Assembly: GCA_018806985.1 (NCBI GenBank)
Contig: JADANN010000424.1
Location: forward strand, 116,001 to 180,000
Reading direction: 5' to 3'
DNA from: Angiostrongylus vasorum
Taxonomy: Eukaryota; Nematoda; Chromadorea; Rhabditida; Metastrongylidae
DNA: 64,000 nucleotides
The translations under genes and the position numbers were made by a program. Positions 12,172 to 28,800 of the stretch are shown here, one piece after another. How positions within the stretch are numbered: position 1 is the stretch's first letter; every line of letters begins with the position of its first letter. A model generated the notes under the pieces. That model was not told the origin of the DNA, did not search any database, and saw only the letters and a program-made list of their open reading frames with translations.

Positions 12172-12204
12172 TGACGTTTCGGCGATTTCGCCTTCCTCAG
12201 AGCC
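12172..12204 (-). ncRNA. hammerhead-ribozyme-like motif, left arm
   Basis: Complement reads CTGAGGA, stem GGCG/CGCC with AAAT loop, GAAA, CGTC. The 3' flank is ACC rather than AGC, so the short stem I is damaged. Confidence 0.4.
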
Positions 12205-12971
12205 TGGACGTATTTTATATTAGAATACTTTAATTATTCGGTGGAAAAGGCTAAAGTTTTAATGAAGATCAAATTTTAAATAGATGGTGGGTTAGGATGC
12301 TACGGTCAAACTGAAAGGCTACTCACCGTGATGTAACGAGTGGGACTGGCCCACGCGTTGTTCACGTGGGGTCGCGAGCACGACACATACCGGGGTCAAA
12401 ATATCATTTTGAAATAGGGCGCCAGGTCACGTGTGATAGTGAGGCATTCGTCTTTCCGGTTCATCTTTGGATTTTTGAAATTTATCCAAAACGCTTCAAG
12501 AGTTTTTGCGCGTTGGTGTTTTCGACTCCTGCGCTAGGACCCTACAGTCACTTCAAAATCATCGCCGTTGTGCTTCTGTGCCCTATGCGTACCGAGAGGA
12601 GTGTTTTGACGAATTTTAACTTTCCCATCTAGATGTTCTTTTTAGCACAACGGCGATGATTTTGAAGTGACTGTAAGGTCCTAGCGCAGGAGTCGAAAAC
12701 ACCAACGCGCAAAACTCTTGAAGCGTTTTGGATAAATTTCAAAAAATCCAAAGATGAACCGGAAAAAACGAATGATATTTTGACCTCGGGGTGTGTCGTG
12801 CTCGCGACCCCAAGTGAACAACGCGTGGGCCCCACTCGTTACTTAACGGTGAGTAGCCCTTCAGTTTGACCGTAGCATCCTAACCCACCATCTATTTAAA
12901 ACTTTGATCTTCATTAACACTTTAGCCCTTTCCATCGAATAACTAAAGTATTCCAATATAAAATACGTCCA

Positions 12972-13006
12972 GGCTCTGAGGAAGGCGAAATCGCCGAAAC
13001 GTCAGC
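12972..13006 (+). ncRNA. hammerhead-ribozyme-like motif, right arm
   Basis: GGCT, CTGAGGA, GGCG-AAAT-CGCC, GAAA, CGTC, AGCC. The flanks GGCT and AGCC are complementary. ACGT is self-complementary and would close stem III only in a dimer. Confidence 0.45.
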
Positions 13007-13396
13007 CATCGACCAACAACACCAACAACAACGACAACGACAACGAAGACCTAGACCAACCTCGCATAAGCTAAAGAAGATCAGTTTATAAGATCAAATA
13101 AATAAATACATCGAGAATACAGTTTCCTTCCAGGAACTAACCGCTTGGAAAGGAAAGGAAAACCATTCGCTCCCACGTATGTGCGTACCGCACGCAAGCT
13201 GTGGACATTTGGATGCTGACTGGAAGAAAATCATACTAAGCCTTCCAAAAAAAATGGCTTGCAAAAGTTTTCTATTAATGTAACAGCTGATTCCCTCTAA
13301 GTCAGTCACAGTCGGAAGTCTCTCCGGTTTTCATGAAGACCAGCGTGAACTGAGACAGGATTCACAGGGCTGATGTTCCTTCCTGATGTTGGTGGG

Positions 13397-13687
13397 ATAA
13401 AGGATAAATAAAAGGATAAAGCTCTTGGTGTTGATCAATCCCTGTGTGATATGCCATGCATTCGATTTCATTAAGCGTCGTTTGGAGGTAACTGAATGCA
13501 TATCTGGCCTTTACATTGACTCGCGGTGGCCTACCGATGTATAGAGCCAGTACTGCTATCCTTCCAGACAAGTCTGGTACCAATTTGCCGACACCGGAAG
13601 GATGGAAGGCTTGGTGAGCCACGGGCGCGAGGATCGAGCCCCTGAGTGTGTTGCAGGGCGCCTCTGACCACTGCTCCACATGCGCCC
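13397..13687 (-). repeat. SINE A
   Basis: AAAAGGATAAAGCTCTTGG, GGTACCAATTTGCCGACACC, GGATGGAAGGCTTGGTGAG, head complement near CACTGCTCCACATGCGCCC. Confidence 0.87.
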
Positions 13688-13959
13688 ATATTTTAGTGGG
13701 ATGTAGAGGAAATCTTGTACTAATGAAGCAGTGCCACCTAGCATCACCGCGACCGTCCTCGTCCACACTGTTCAGCTTCAGAAGCTGATCGACGTCGTTT
13801 AAAATGAACAACACAAACAATAAAATACTCCACTTCTGCAGGACGATGTTCTCATAAACACAGTAAAGATAAGGCGGTAGTGCAGTTACGAAGCTTACTA
13901 CGGTTAAAAAGACAGAACATTAACCAAACTAAGCCTACAACATCCAGTCGTTCCGAACT

Positions 13960-14215
13960 TCATCAAACGAAACGACTTCACGAGATATGTGGTCAACATG
14001 AGGACAGCCAACATGTACGAGGCATCGAGATGAGACTACTTCGAACTGCACTACGAAGCAAGCAGGACAAGATGTTTGCCAAAATAAAGAAGATGTGCGA
14101 CGAAGGAATATTTTTTGTACTTTGTACTTGGAGGATCGCCTTTAGACGAGAATAGTTAGTTGGCTCTGAAGAAGGCGAAATCGGCCGTAACGTCAGCTTT
14201 AGCAGAATAAAGAAT
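13960..14215 (+). mobile_element. Penelope-like element 3' fragment
   Basis: ACGACTTCACGAGATATGTG, GAGGACAGCCAA, GTACGAGGCATCGAGATGAG and CTACTTCGAACTG match the fragment at 9690. A decayed motif at 14162-14196 (GGCTCTGAAGAAGGCG... CCGTAACGTCAGC) has GTAAC in place of the core GAAAC. CAGAATAAAGAATAAAG follows. Confidence 0.68.
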
Positions 14216-14829
14216 AAAGTAACACATCGTGTTTGTTCAGCAAGAATATCGAGAACTATTAACCAAACTTTCCTCTTTCGTTAGGTTTCTTGCTGTCAGT
14301 ATCAGGCTAGTAAAAATTTAACAATCTGCTATACATAGCTCTCGCGATCAATTGCAACTCAAAGCAACACCTACCTCTTCTTCGTATAGCAGAGTAGAAG
14401 AATTCCGAATAAATGGATCAACCAACTGTCAATGTGTTGTCACAACCACGTTTTTGATTCCCAGGAACGACTTTTTGTTAAATTCGGCATTGTTCAGTAA
14501 GTCAGTGTTTTATTCTTGAGCAGATACGATCTTGTCAATAGCAAGCTTTACCCAACACAACACCAGCTTACGTCGCTTCGGTGCTTTCACTTTCTTCACA
14601 GCCCGGAAAGGACCAATTGATATGCAATGCACTTAGCTAAACGCTTTCATAACCTCAGCTGATGAAACTTAATACATTGATTTCATCTGCACGACGTACA
14701 ACTTTTTTTAAACACTCACTCTATACACCCTTCTGTTAACGCTGCTCTTCTAGTTCTTGTTGGAGAGCAGCCGCACAGAGTTGTACTTGTACGAGGAATG
14801 TGCCTAACTCAGGTGTAAAATTCAACCTG

Positions 14830-15045
14830 AGGTATGTTGCGAGGGTCTCGCGTGATCACAAGGCATCTTTCCTGCATTTCATTTTTGGATTTTTGAAATC
14901 TGTCCAAAACACCTCAAGACTTTACAGGTTGATGGTTTGGATTCCTATTCGAAAGTACTGTCTTTTACTTCAAAACCTTCTCCAAACTGTTGGAGACTGT
15001 CTATGTGTTCCATCCGCTATGACTGGAATCCATTATCTTCTTGAG
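14830..15045 (-). mobile_element. Penelope-like element fragment
   Basis: GCGTGATCACAAGGCATC, CATTTTTGGATTTTTGAA, TGTCCAAAACACCTCAAG and CTTCAAAACC align in order with the same block in the inverted arms (12430-12560) and with 52610-52740. It lies in the endonuclease-proximal part of the element; no 3' motif remains. Confidence 0.6.
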
Positions 15046-15050
15046 AAACG

Positions 15051-16700
15051 CCAAACCGCAGGACTTACGAAGACGACGTCAGTCGAGTGATGAATAGAAT
15101 CCCGACATGACGAGAAGCCAAAGCTATTAAGCACAATGGAACTCCTTCCGAGTTCCATTGTGCTTCCCTGAGATCAACTATTTGTACCACGAAACTTAAT
15201 GTATAGTGTAAAAACCAGGATAAATTGAACTAAGCTAGTACTTTTTAGCTGCGACAAGTCCATCAGTTTTCTGAGAATATGTAAGGCTCTTGTTAAAATA
15301 TATTCTGTGGTTGTCACCACTGTTTACATAAAACATTGAGAATTCCTTTGCGTTGATTTGACAGTGAACTGATATCACTGTAAATAAGCCTCACAGCTAT
15401 TACCTCTCATCCCGTCAATTAGTAAGTAAGCAAGTGTGTCTCGACTTTGGCTGCGACCGTTCAGTTAGGGTTCAGCTTTGAACCCCATTAAATTGCAGTA
15501 GATTCTTCATAAGATTCTCAATTTTGGTAAGACGCCTTCGCGAAAGAAGGATATGGTGGCGATACGAATGTTATAGTCACTTACGACTGTTCTTGTGTAG
15601 TAGTATCTCGACAGTTCTAGAAGGATGACGGTGATTCCCACGTCGTCAGATTCCTTGCCACTGTCATGAAGCGGAACAGACAGTGGATTTTTAAGCTGGA
15701 AACCCATGAGACATCTCGGTAGCGGTCTGTGAATGTAGTGGTGCACTACATAAGACATCTGAGCGCTGAGTGTAAGTTCTTCTTGTCTGATATACAAATG
15801 CTTAACACATAACAGACCGTATGAACGTGTACGTCCACATACTGCTATCCCCATACAATGGTATGATCTCCATTTGAATCATTCTCAACTTGTTTCTAAA
15901 GGCGTAACGGTATCTCATCAATTGAACTAAGTCAACGACACCGTTGTTCTTTCTGGCAGGATTTGTATGGAATGTACTGAATCCAGGATAATCCAAATCC
16001 ACATAGATACTCTAGAAACCTGCAAAATGGAAGCAATCAAATCCTTTCTCCAGAATTTTGATCCCCATTTCCCATCTGTGTCACATTCGTCATGACGCCT
16101 ATTTGTGATGGCAAGCTAGAACTTCCATAACTCTTCGCCGGGCACAGCCTGAATTAAGCTTATGGTTCACGGTTCGTTATGCCCTCACTAAGAATGAACA
16201 CTCCCATGGTTTTGTTTACCACCTTATAATTAGGTCTTCCAAAGTATTTTCCCATTTCTGTTTTCACACTCTACGTTACTTCTGCTTATTTATTCACTTC
16301 TCCATCAACCCGTAACACCTATAGTTCTTGTGCAACAAAAAGCAAAACTCGTCCGCCATGGCAATGTCGTCCTTAGGTACAACAAGCACGGCGTCCAAAA
16401 TAAAGGTCCTTATACACGCACTCAAATCGTTGCAGCTTACCGCGAACGTTTCCACTGGACGTTGTATAATTTAAGCATCTTATCCACTCTCTGGCATATA
16501 ATGTGATATCACAGCACATATAAATACTGTCACTGACCACTATTCAGGTAACTCTACCTTCACCAACAATGGTCACTGTCTTGTCCAACATAAAATTATG
16601 AAAAACCCGCCACTCTGTTTATGCCGGAGTTGATTTTCGGCTACCTATATTATCTAACATTGCACTGCTAACAGACAACGCAAACATTGTGTATTGGGCA
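15051..16700. other. intergenic upstream of the tubulin 3' end; no gene assembled
   Basis: Contains a perfect hairpin at 15130-15166. A 115-codon minus open frame at 15854-15507 contains a reasonably protein-like run (NPLSVPLHDSGKESDDVG) but has no supported splice partner. Confidence 0.35.
15130..15166. repeat. perfect 16-bp inverted repeat, 5-nt loop
   Basis: AAGCACAATGGAACTC, loop CTTCC, then its exact complement. No repeat family surrounds it. Confidence 0.9.
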
Positions 16701-16738
16701 ACAATAAGCAAATATGGGCGAAGCAACAAGGCAGGCTT

Positions 16739-21999
<5,261 letters not shown>

Positions 22000-22319
22000 A
22001 GTTAAAGTAGACAAGCTCTGAAACGAAGACGAATATGTAGTGGATGTGACTGGAAACACTAGAACAACCCAACCAAACCGCGAACGTGAAGAGGAATGAC
22101 TTGAGGATAGCAGAAATCGGGGTCGCCGTCAATACGATACCGTACCACCACTTCTTGCGCATCTAACTTCGTCTCAGGACCCTTTGAGGTCACGTCGTCG
22201 ACGAAGAGCAGTGAAGCAAACGCCAGCAGTTCTATTTCTCCCACGAGGTGGCAAAAGGCATAGAATAACCAGCTCTTTGAGTCGGTGGAATGTTGCTCAG
22301 TATCGAATTGCGATTTTCT
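22000..22319. other. upstream region of the tubulin gene
   Basis: A minus open frame of 88 codons (22325-22059) includes VVVRYRIDGDPDFCYPQ, which looks protein-like but has no identifiable family or splice partner. The tubulin promoter and 5' UTR must lie here; no core promoter motif is distinctive. Confidence 0.35.
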
Positions 22320-22520
22320 GTACATGGTCCGTCATTGCATCCGCCGTGCTGATCTCAGCACTTCTTGCATTCCACGCAACATTTCGTGCGCTGGTACGGT
22401 TGCCGCTTGCGCACGTCTTCGTTACGAATGTCATAGAATGCCGGTCGAGTCGATTCTCTTTGCAATCTTGGGGACAGGCTAGCTAGGGCATTCCTACATG
22501 GATTGCAGGAGAGCACTGAG
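22320..22520 (+). repeat. repeat D
   Basis: CAACATTTCGTGCGCTGG, CATAGAATGCCGGTCGAGTC, GATTCTCTTTGCAATCTTGG correspond in order to 28010-28160 and, more weakly, to 58990-59215. Confidence 0.55.
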
Positions 22521-22675
22521 ATGGGGGTGTGACCAATATCTTGTTTCCTGTGGACTGCACATTAACCACTAGGCTGCTCCCTCCCCCCACCCCCTTCTCG
22601 CTTACCTCCACAGTCCTGGAGAGAAGAAGAAAATGTTTTTAGACCTGCACTAATCAAATTTCGGTGCATGCATAG

Positions 22676-22988
22676 AAAAGGATAAAGGCTCTCAGCTAGA
22701 GAGATGAAGGGAAGCCGGCTAATAAAAAATAAGAGATAAGGCATCCCTGACGGATGCGCCACAGATTCTGACTTCATCAAGCATCCTTGAGGTGACTGAA
22801 TGCATATCTGGCCTATACAACGACGCGGTGGTCAAACGGTGTATCGAGCCAGTGCTGCTATCCTCCGAGGCAACTTTGGTACCAATCTGCGGAACCTGGA
22901 GGGGTGAAGGGTTCGGTGAGCCTGGAGCGCGGGATCAATCCCATGTGTATTGCAGGGCACTTCCGACCACTGGGCTACTCGAGCCCCC
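22676..22988 (-). repeat. SINE A with an internal insertion
   Basis: The tail complement AAAAGGATAAAGGCTCTCAG is separated by about 45 extra bases from the body, which resumes at GGCATCCCTGACGGATGCG. Head complement ends near GGGCTACTCGAGCCCC. Confidence 0.8.
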
Positions 22989-22998
22989 TTCTAGTGAT

Positions 22999-23372
22999 AC
23001 CTACTTGATACTTGAATGACTCGTCCTTAGTGGTTGTGCGGGGCTCTAACATAATCTCCATTTTTGGAGATTTGCTGGTTAAAACATTATGGTTCCCTGG
23101 AGTCCCGAGGTCAGCCTGACCAAAGTCTGCTCCAGGTTTTCACCACCACAGGCCCTTGTGGATCAGGGAGATTTACCACCATGCCACTTTGATACGGGAC
23201 GGTGGTGGATCCTGGTATTGGTTTACTCTTAGCTAGGCTTTTTGATGGAAACGCCGGACTCCTCAGCTTGGGAGACACCGCCAGGGGATGAATCCCTCGC
23301 GGTACATCGCAGTACGACACCCAGGAACACCTTCCAGCCACGATGAGGCGCCAAACCGTTGGGAGGACCTTT
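22999..23372 (+). repeat. repeat B, full length
   Basis: CTACTTGATACTTGAATG start, CATTTTTGGAGATTTGCTGG, GACGGTGGTGGATCCTGGTA, GATGGAAACGCCGGACTCCT, end AAACCGTTGGGAGG. It abuts the preceding SINE A. Confidence 0.9.
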
Positions 23373-23764
23373 TAGTGAAGAACACTTAATCCTTGCTTTT
23401 CTCAAATAGATGGTGGGTAAGAGTAAGTTTAAAACCTACAAGAATCTAAACTATAAGGCTTCATGCCTCGTGGTGACCGCAAGCACCTCGATGAACATGG
23501 CGTCGAGCAGCGCAACGAATTCGCATTCGAGCAGTTTATAGCTCCTGCCTTAGTGCGACCGTCTTTGTCCATGGAATTCATCTTCTTTCATAATCGAGAG
23601 TTCAGTTGGTGCTGTCTTCTTTCTTCTCCCTTTTGATGGAATGCCGGAAAACGAAGATTTTTTGCCTTACTTCCATGTTTATGCACTTATTTTTAAATTA
23701 AGGGAAAAGATTTCGTATGTATGTTGCAGTTTTATTTTGCAACCTGATTGGTAAAACATACTTA

Positions 23765-24140
23765 CTCATATACTCGGACGGCCCGTCCTCACTGGTTGTC
23801 CGAGCCCAGCATATTCTCGATTTTTTTAAAGTTCGGCTAATCTAGCCGTTGTGGTTCCCTGGAGTCCAGAGGTCAGACTGGCCAAAGTCGTCCCCACCAC
23901 AGGCAGTCGAAGCACTTGTGGATCAGAAGGAGATTTGCCATCATGCGACTATTTTTATACCGGGACGGTGGTGGACTCTGGTGCCGGTTTACTCTTAGCT
24001 GAGCTTCCTGATAGAAACGCCGGACTTCTCACCTTGGGAGACCCTACCTGGGGGATGAATCCCTCCGCTTTACATCGCAGCCCAACACCCTGGAACACCT
24101 CCCAGCCACGATCAGGCGATAAGCCGTTGGGAAGCATTGG
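23765..24140 (+). repeat. repeat B, full length
   Basis: Same landmarks as the preceding copy, in direct orientation, 390 bp downstream. Confidence 0.9.
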
Positions 24141-24892
24141 TGGAGTAGAAGGAATAACTGCGTTGTTTGAGCTGCACGTTTAGAGATGTGATCCCTAAAA
24201 CCTAATGCGTTCATTTCATTTTTTGCCATCTCTTCTCGTTCGTTCTTTTTCTTTTATGTTTAGGGCAGTTGTTAGAATTTGGGGATTAAAAGATTAGGTA
24301 CATGTCTTCCCTAATGTTTAAGGATGCTTCTTTTCTTCCTCAAGTTCTTCATTTGGAGAGAAAGTCCTCTAATTCGGGCTAGCCAGATGTGCTCTTGGGC
24401 AGCGAAATCTCTTTTCTTTGAAGAAGAAGGATGAACCAAAGATTTGAAAGTTCCTTCGATGTAGATAATAAATTATGATGATAGAAGCATGGTTCTGTAC
24501 CCGGTGTGATGGACCTTTCTAAAAATCGAATATTTCTTGTTCGGTAGCTACTGGTTCTACGCACTCGATTCTTTGCACTCACGGAGTTTGCTGCACCAAA
24601 TTTCCTTGCCTTTAAGAGAGTTGCTGTGCTTCTTTCCAGAATTCTGTTACATGCCAACACCTTCAGCGAATTCTTCGCTATCCAAGGGTTTGGAAAAACG
24701 TCAAGAGGTGAGTAGTAGGGTTAGTGAGGAAGGAAGAACAGAGAGAAAATCATGCCACTTGATGGACCATGTGGAAAACAATGGACTTAAGGTCTAACCA
24801 TAAGAACTGGATGCGTTTTTTCTTTAGTCCTGGTTTGTACACCAAGTTTTTCCGCAGGTAAGTTGTCCTGTTAGTAGAAAGTATAGGCGATA
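24141..24892. other. intergenic, nothing recognised
   Basis: Overlapping 86-93 codon open frames on both strands near 24380-24800. No motif or splice evidence. Confidence 0.4.
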
Positions 24893-25025
24893 ACCATAAT
24901 GATGCTGAGATACTGGCGAAGCTGCGGACCGCTGGTGTCCGCGGTGGGGGAATGAAAACGCATTACCCTTTCCAGACTAATGTGTTCACCACCACATCTT
25001 GCGTTTCGTATAGACGATAGCATGG
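24893..25025 (-). repeat. repeat C
   Basis: ACCATAATGATGCTGAGATA, ACCGCTGGTGTCCGCGGTGG, CTAATGTGTTCACCACCACA. Opposite in orientation to the copy at 25110. Confidence 0.8.
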
Positions 25026-25109
25026 TTTAGAAAGCATTTATTTTCGCGTAAAGTCGTTTTTAAGTCTAACTGTATTTATCGCTTTTCATCTCAGTTCAGA
25101 GAATGACTA

Positions 25110-25273
25110 CACAGAAAGCTAGCTGAGAGAAAGGCGAAGCGAAGAACCCGCACGGTGTGGTGGTGAACGCATCGGCCCCCCCGTTAAAGGTAATTACGTG
25201 TTCAATCCCCTCCACAGACACTTGCCGTCCGGAGTTTTGTAATTATGTCAGCATCATTGTGGTTGTAATAAGG
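25110..25273 (+). repeat. repeat C
   Basis: CTAGCTGAGAGAAAGGCGAA, CGGTGTGGTGGTGAACGC, CGTGTTCAATCCCCTCCAC, TCAGCATCATTGTGGTTGTA. Confidence 0.82.
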
Positions 25274-25829
25274 TTTAAAATCTTCATAGACGTTTAAAAT
25301 CCTCGTTAGAGGGTGTGCAACCCTTGTTGAATTGTCACTATGAGGATGAACAGTTACAAATTGTGCATTTTTCAAGTAACTTACGTATTAGACCCATAAG
25401 GCCCGATATGAGTCATATATGATTCGTAACAACCTATGCGTTGTCGTGGAAATTGTAGTCAGCAGTAAATAAAAAAGTTAACATAATCACAACATCGTTT
25501 TCAGTTAACAGCAGATCAGGTATTCCTGCTTTATCGGAAAGGAGTTACTGAACAACGAAAGGGTAACTTATCCCTTGCACTGCACTGCCTTCAGCCTTTG
25601 ATTCCGTTTTTTTGCAACACTCCTCTGATATGGCTCAGGATTATAGAGATTGGTATTCGACTTCTTTACTATAGAGTGGGTTCGTTAACTTGTCATGTGA
25701 CCTTCATCACGTAGGCTTTTTCTTCCGAATTTCTTGTAGTTCAAGTTTGAATACACTGAAACGTGGAATCAATGGTAATTTGGTGTTTTTTAAAGGACAA
25801 TATAAACGAGGGTAGAATACTGGATATTT
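25274..25829. other. upstream region of the 25830 gene
   Basis: About 550 bp with no repeat landmark. It presumably contains the promoter and 5' UTR; no distinctive element can be named. Confidence 0.4.
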
Positions 25830-28800
25830 ATGGATCCGGTAGAACCCGAAGAGTCGTCCTCGCTCCAAAGAGATCGAGCTCTTCTGGCTGTCCATCATCG
25901 GCATTTTATGCTCAGTGAGTATGATGTTATTATATGATATGATATGATGTTAGTATGATGTGCTCTGTTGTCACGTTCCTTTCCCTTCTACACTGTTTTT
26001 ATAGGGATAGCCGACCAAGCAGGCATAACTGAAGACTACCTGGAGAGTATCTCTGGAGTACTTCTATCTCTCACACGCAAAACCATGGATAAGAAATTAC
26101 GGATAACCAGCTTATCTCTCGCTGCTTATGTTGCGTTGAAGATGGGACGTTACCAGTGGGTTTAATCGTCTCGTAATGTCAAGAGCTTTTATGTTTTGTC
26201 ACCGTATTATTGTAGTTGTTGCGTTCCATTAAAGGAAAGCTCTTAATGTTCAAAATACTCTTCTTCTTACGCTCCGTGATTTCACTTGAAAGAGAATTTT
26301 CGGAGGGCTGGTGTTTTTCCGGTTACGAAAGCGAAATTGTGTTCTTGACCATTCCGCTAATTCCCCTTACAACTGTATACCCTTCTTCACGCTTATATTT
26401 CGCATAATACCCTGCCATCGAAAAGAATAGGCAGTAAGTAGGATGTCACGACGTTGTGATTTATACCACAGCTTAGGCTTAACTAGAATTGTGCTCCCCA
26501 GATCAATCCCATGGATGGTTGATTGCTGATAGCAGCTATAGATTAATAACAGGGCTGAGAGGAAAGCGAAACGAAAGACTCGCGTGGTGTGGTGGTGAAC
26601 GTGTTTGCTCCCCTAAAGGGGAATAGCGTGTTCGTTCCCCACCACGCAGGCACCAGCTGTCCGAAATTTCGCAAACTCTTAGCACCATTATGGTTATATA
26701 CTCTTCATCCATAATTGTCGTGCCGCTAAGACTATTTATGTTGTTGAACGTTGACGGATTTGCCTAATTCCTCCGTGAACTTTTTAGTTATGCAGCAGAC
26801 CTGGCGCATAGGATGCTAGATGAAGAAGAGTCAGCAGGTGACTGTAGCATGACAGCTTCGATGTACTTGGTGAGTATTTTATATAAATACATTTTCCTTT
26901 AAACGTAACCTTGTTCCAATTATCTCGTCTGAACAGTTGATGTTCCTGCTTTAACTAGAAAAGCCTTTTTGCTAAGTAAACAGTGCAATCTTGAAATCAA
27001 AAGTGGAGTGTTCGATTAATTCGGTTTCGTAGATGCGACTCCTTAACAGCTTAACAGCTAGTGCATGCGTTCAGTTGTGGAATGTAGACCACAAAATACT
27101 TGCTAAGGATACTTAAGTGGCCCATCTTCACTGGTTATGCGGGCCTCAGCATATTTTCCATTTTTCATAGTTTTGCTGGTTTATCCTTTGTGTTTCCCTA
27201 GAGACCCGAGTTCAGCCTAACCAAAGTCTGCCCCAGGTCTTCACCACCACACGCAGTCGCCGTCCTTGTGGATCAAATGCAGATTTGTCACCATACGACT
27301 AGTTTGATACCAGAACGGTGGTGGATCCTTGTATTGGTGTACTCTTAGCTAGTCTTCCTACTGGAAACGCTTTACTCAATTTAGGAGGCCATACTGGGAG
27401 ATGAACTCCCAGCTGTACATCAGCAGTCCTACACCCAGGCACACCTCCCAGGGGGAGTGGATAATGTTTCCTATACTTTTATGAGGCTTTGAATTTCCGT
27501 TAGCAAACTTATTAGTTCTGTCTCCTGTTTGGTTTCTCTTAAGTATAACGAAATTTTATCGTTGGTGATTTCCTGCTTTTTGCACCTTGAAGTGTTCTCG
27601 TATAGGTGTTTACTTCAAAGTCTTCCAATGTTTTTAGTTACTGGTTGTTGTCACCGCTCCATGCTTGAATGTGCATTCAACTTTGAGGGTCTCATCATCT
27701 ATAACATTTTCTTTATGACGTTTTGATTTTGTGAATCGTTGCTGACGCTTTATTGGCATAGAAAGTCGAACTGCGAAGTTCTGAAAGGCGGTGTTAGTGA
27801 GTGAAGAGCGTTCCCCACCATAGGGCACCTTCGGTCCAGAGTTTTACAAATAGCTCAGCTTCGTTGAAGTTATATTTCGCAATATACCCTGCCATTAAAA
27901 AGAGTGGGCAGTAAAATAAAAGGTTAAAAGCGGTGTTAGTCTTTCATTGGCTCTTCATTTATGGTGAACGTTCGTACCTTTTCCTCGCATTCATCGTCAA
28001 CAGTGGTCTTCGAACATTTCGCATGTCGTTCCAGCTGCTGCTTAAGGGGTTTCGTCTTCTTCATGAATGTAGTAGAATGCTGGTCGAGTTCGTTCTCCTT
28101 GCAATTTTGAAGATAACCGGTATAAGGCGTTCTCGTGTGGGCTGGAGGAGAACTATGGGGAGGAGGGTCCAACTAGCGCCTTTACTTCCGATACGGAACC
28201 ACTGTGCTGTCTCCATGTTGTTAGAATGTGGTATAGAATGCAGAGATTGGCTTAGAACTTCAATAATTTCTCGTTCTTGAATATCTGATAGTCTAAATTC
28301 CATCTTAATGCAGAGATCAGTAGATGTTTTCATCAATTTAACACTTCTCAGTTTACAGAACACATCCATTTTTGGTCAGATAATTCAAAAAAATGTCTGC
28401 ATTGGGAGCCGAGGTAAAGACTAGTCTCTTCACACTAGATGATTGTGAAGACATCATAGCCGTCATAACTATCACCGTACTCATTCGTTAGCATGCTTCA
28501 GACTATTCAATATGTGTTCTTTCATTGATATGCTAACACGTGGTTGATAAATAACATTATTCGGCTAACGTTGGACGTCTTCGTCTTTCTCATAGCCGTC
28601 GATCCGAGTCGATGTCCACAGTCCTTCGTAATTTCGAAGATCCAACTCGATACGACGACGAAGACACCACTTGGAGAATACCAAAGATTGTGGACATCGA
28701 CTCGAATCAACGACTATGAAGAAGGCGAAGACATCGAAACTTTAGCCGAATAAAGTTATTTGTCAACTACGTGTTAACTTACCAATGAAAGAAAGTATAC

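Larger units (their letters stand above)
12007..13121. mobile_element. head-to-head inverted pair of 5'-truncated Penelope-like elements flanked by a 14-bp duplication
   Basis: The left arm (about 12068-12572) and right arm (about 12645-13107) are near-perfect reverse complements. The spacer of about 72 nt belongs to the same element. Each arm contains PLE 3' sequence: the GGCATTC...TTTTTGGATTTTTG region shared with 52620 and 59940, and a hammerhead-like motif at 12172-12204 (minus) and 12972-13006 (plus). The left side also has the PLE tail GACCGACTTTCTATAAACC. The direct repeat ACATCGAGAATACA occurs at 12007-12020 and 13108-13121, immediately outside the structure. That indicates one insertion event of an inverted dimer. 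Confidence 0.85.

Noticed and set aside
13880..14155. A 91-codon plus-strand gene
   Set aside because: It overlaps a PLE 3' fragment whose sequence recurs at 9690; the frame differs between the two copies.
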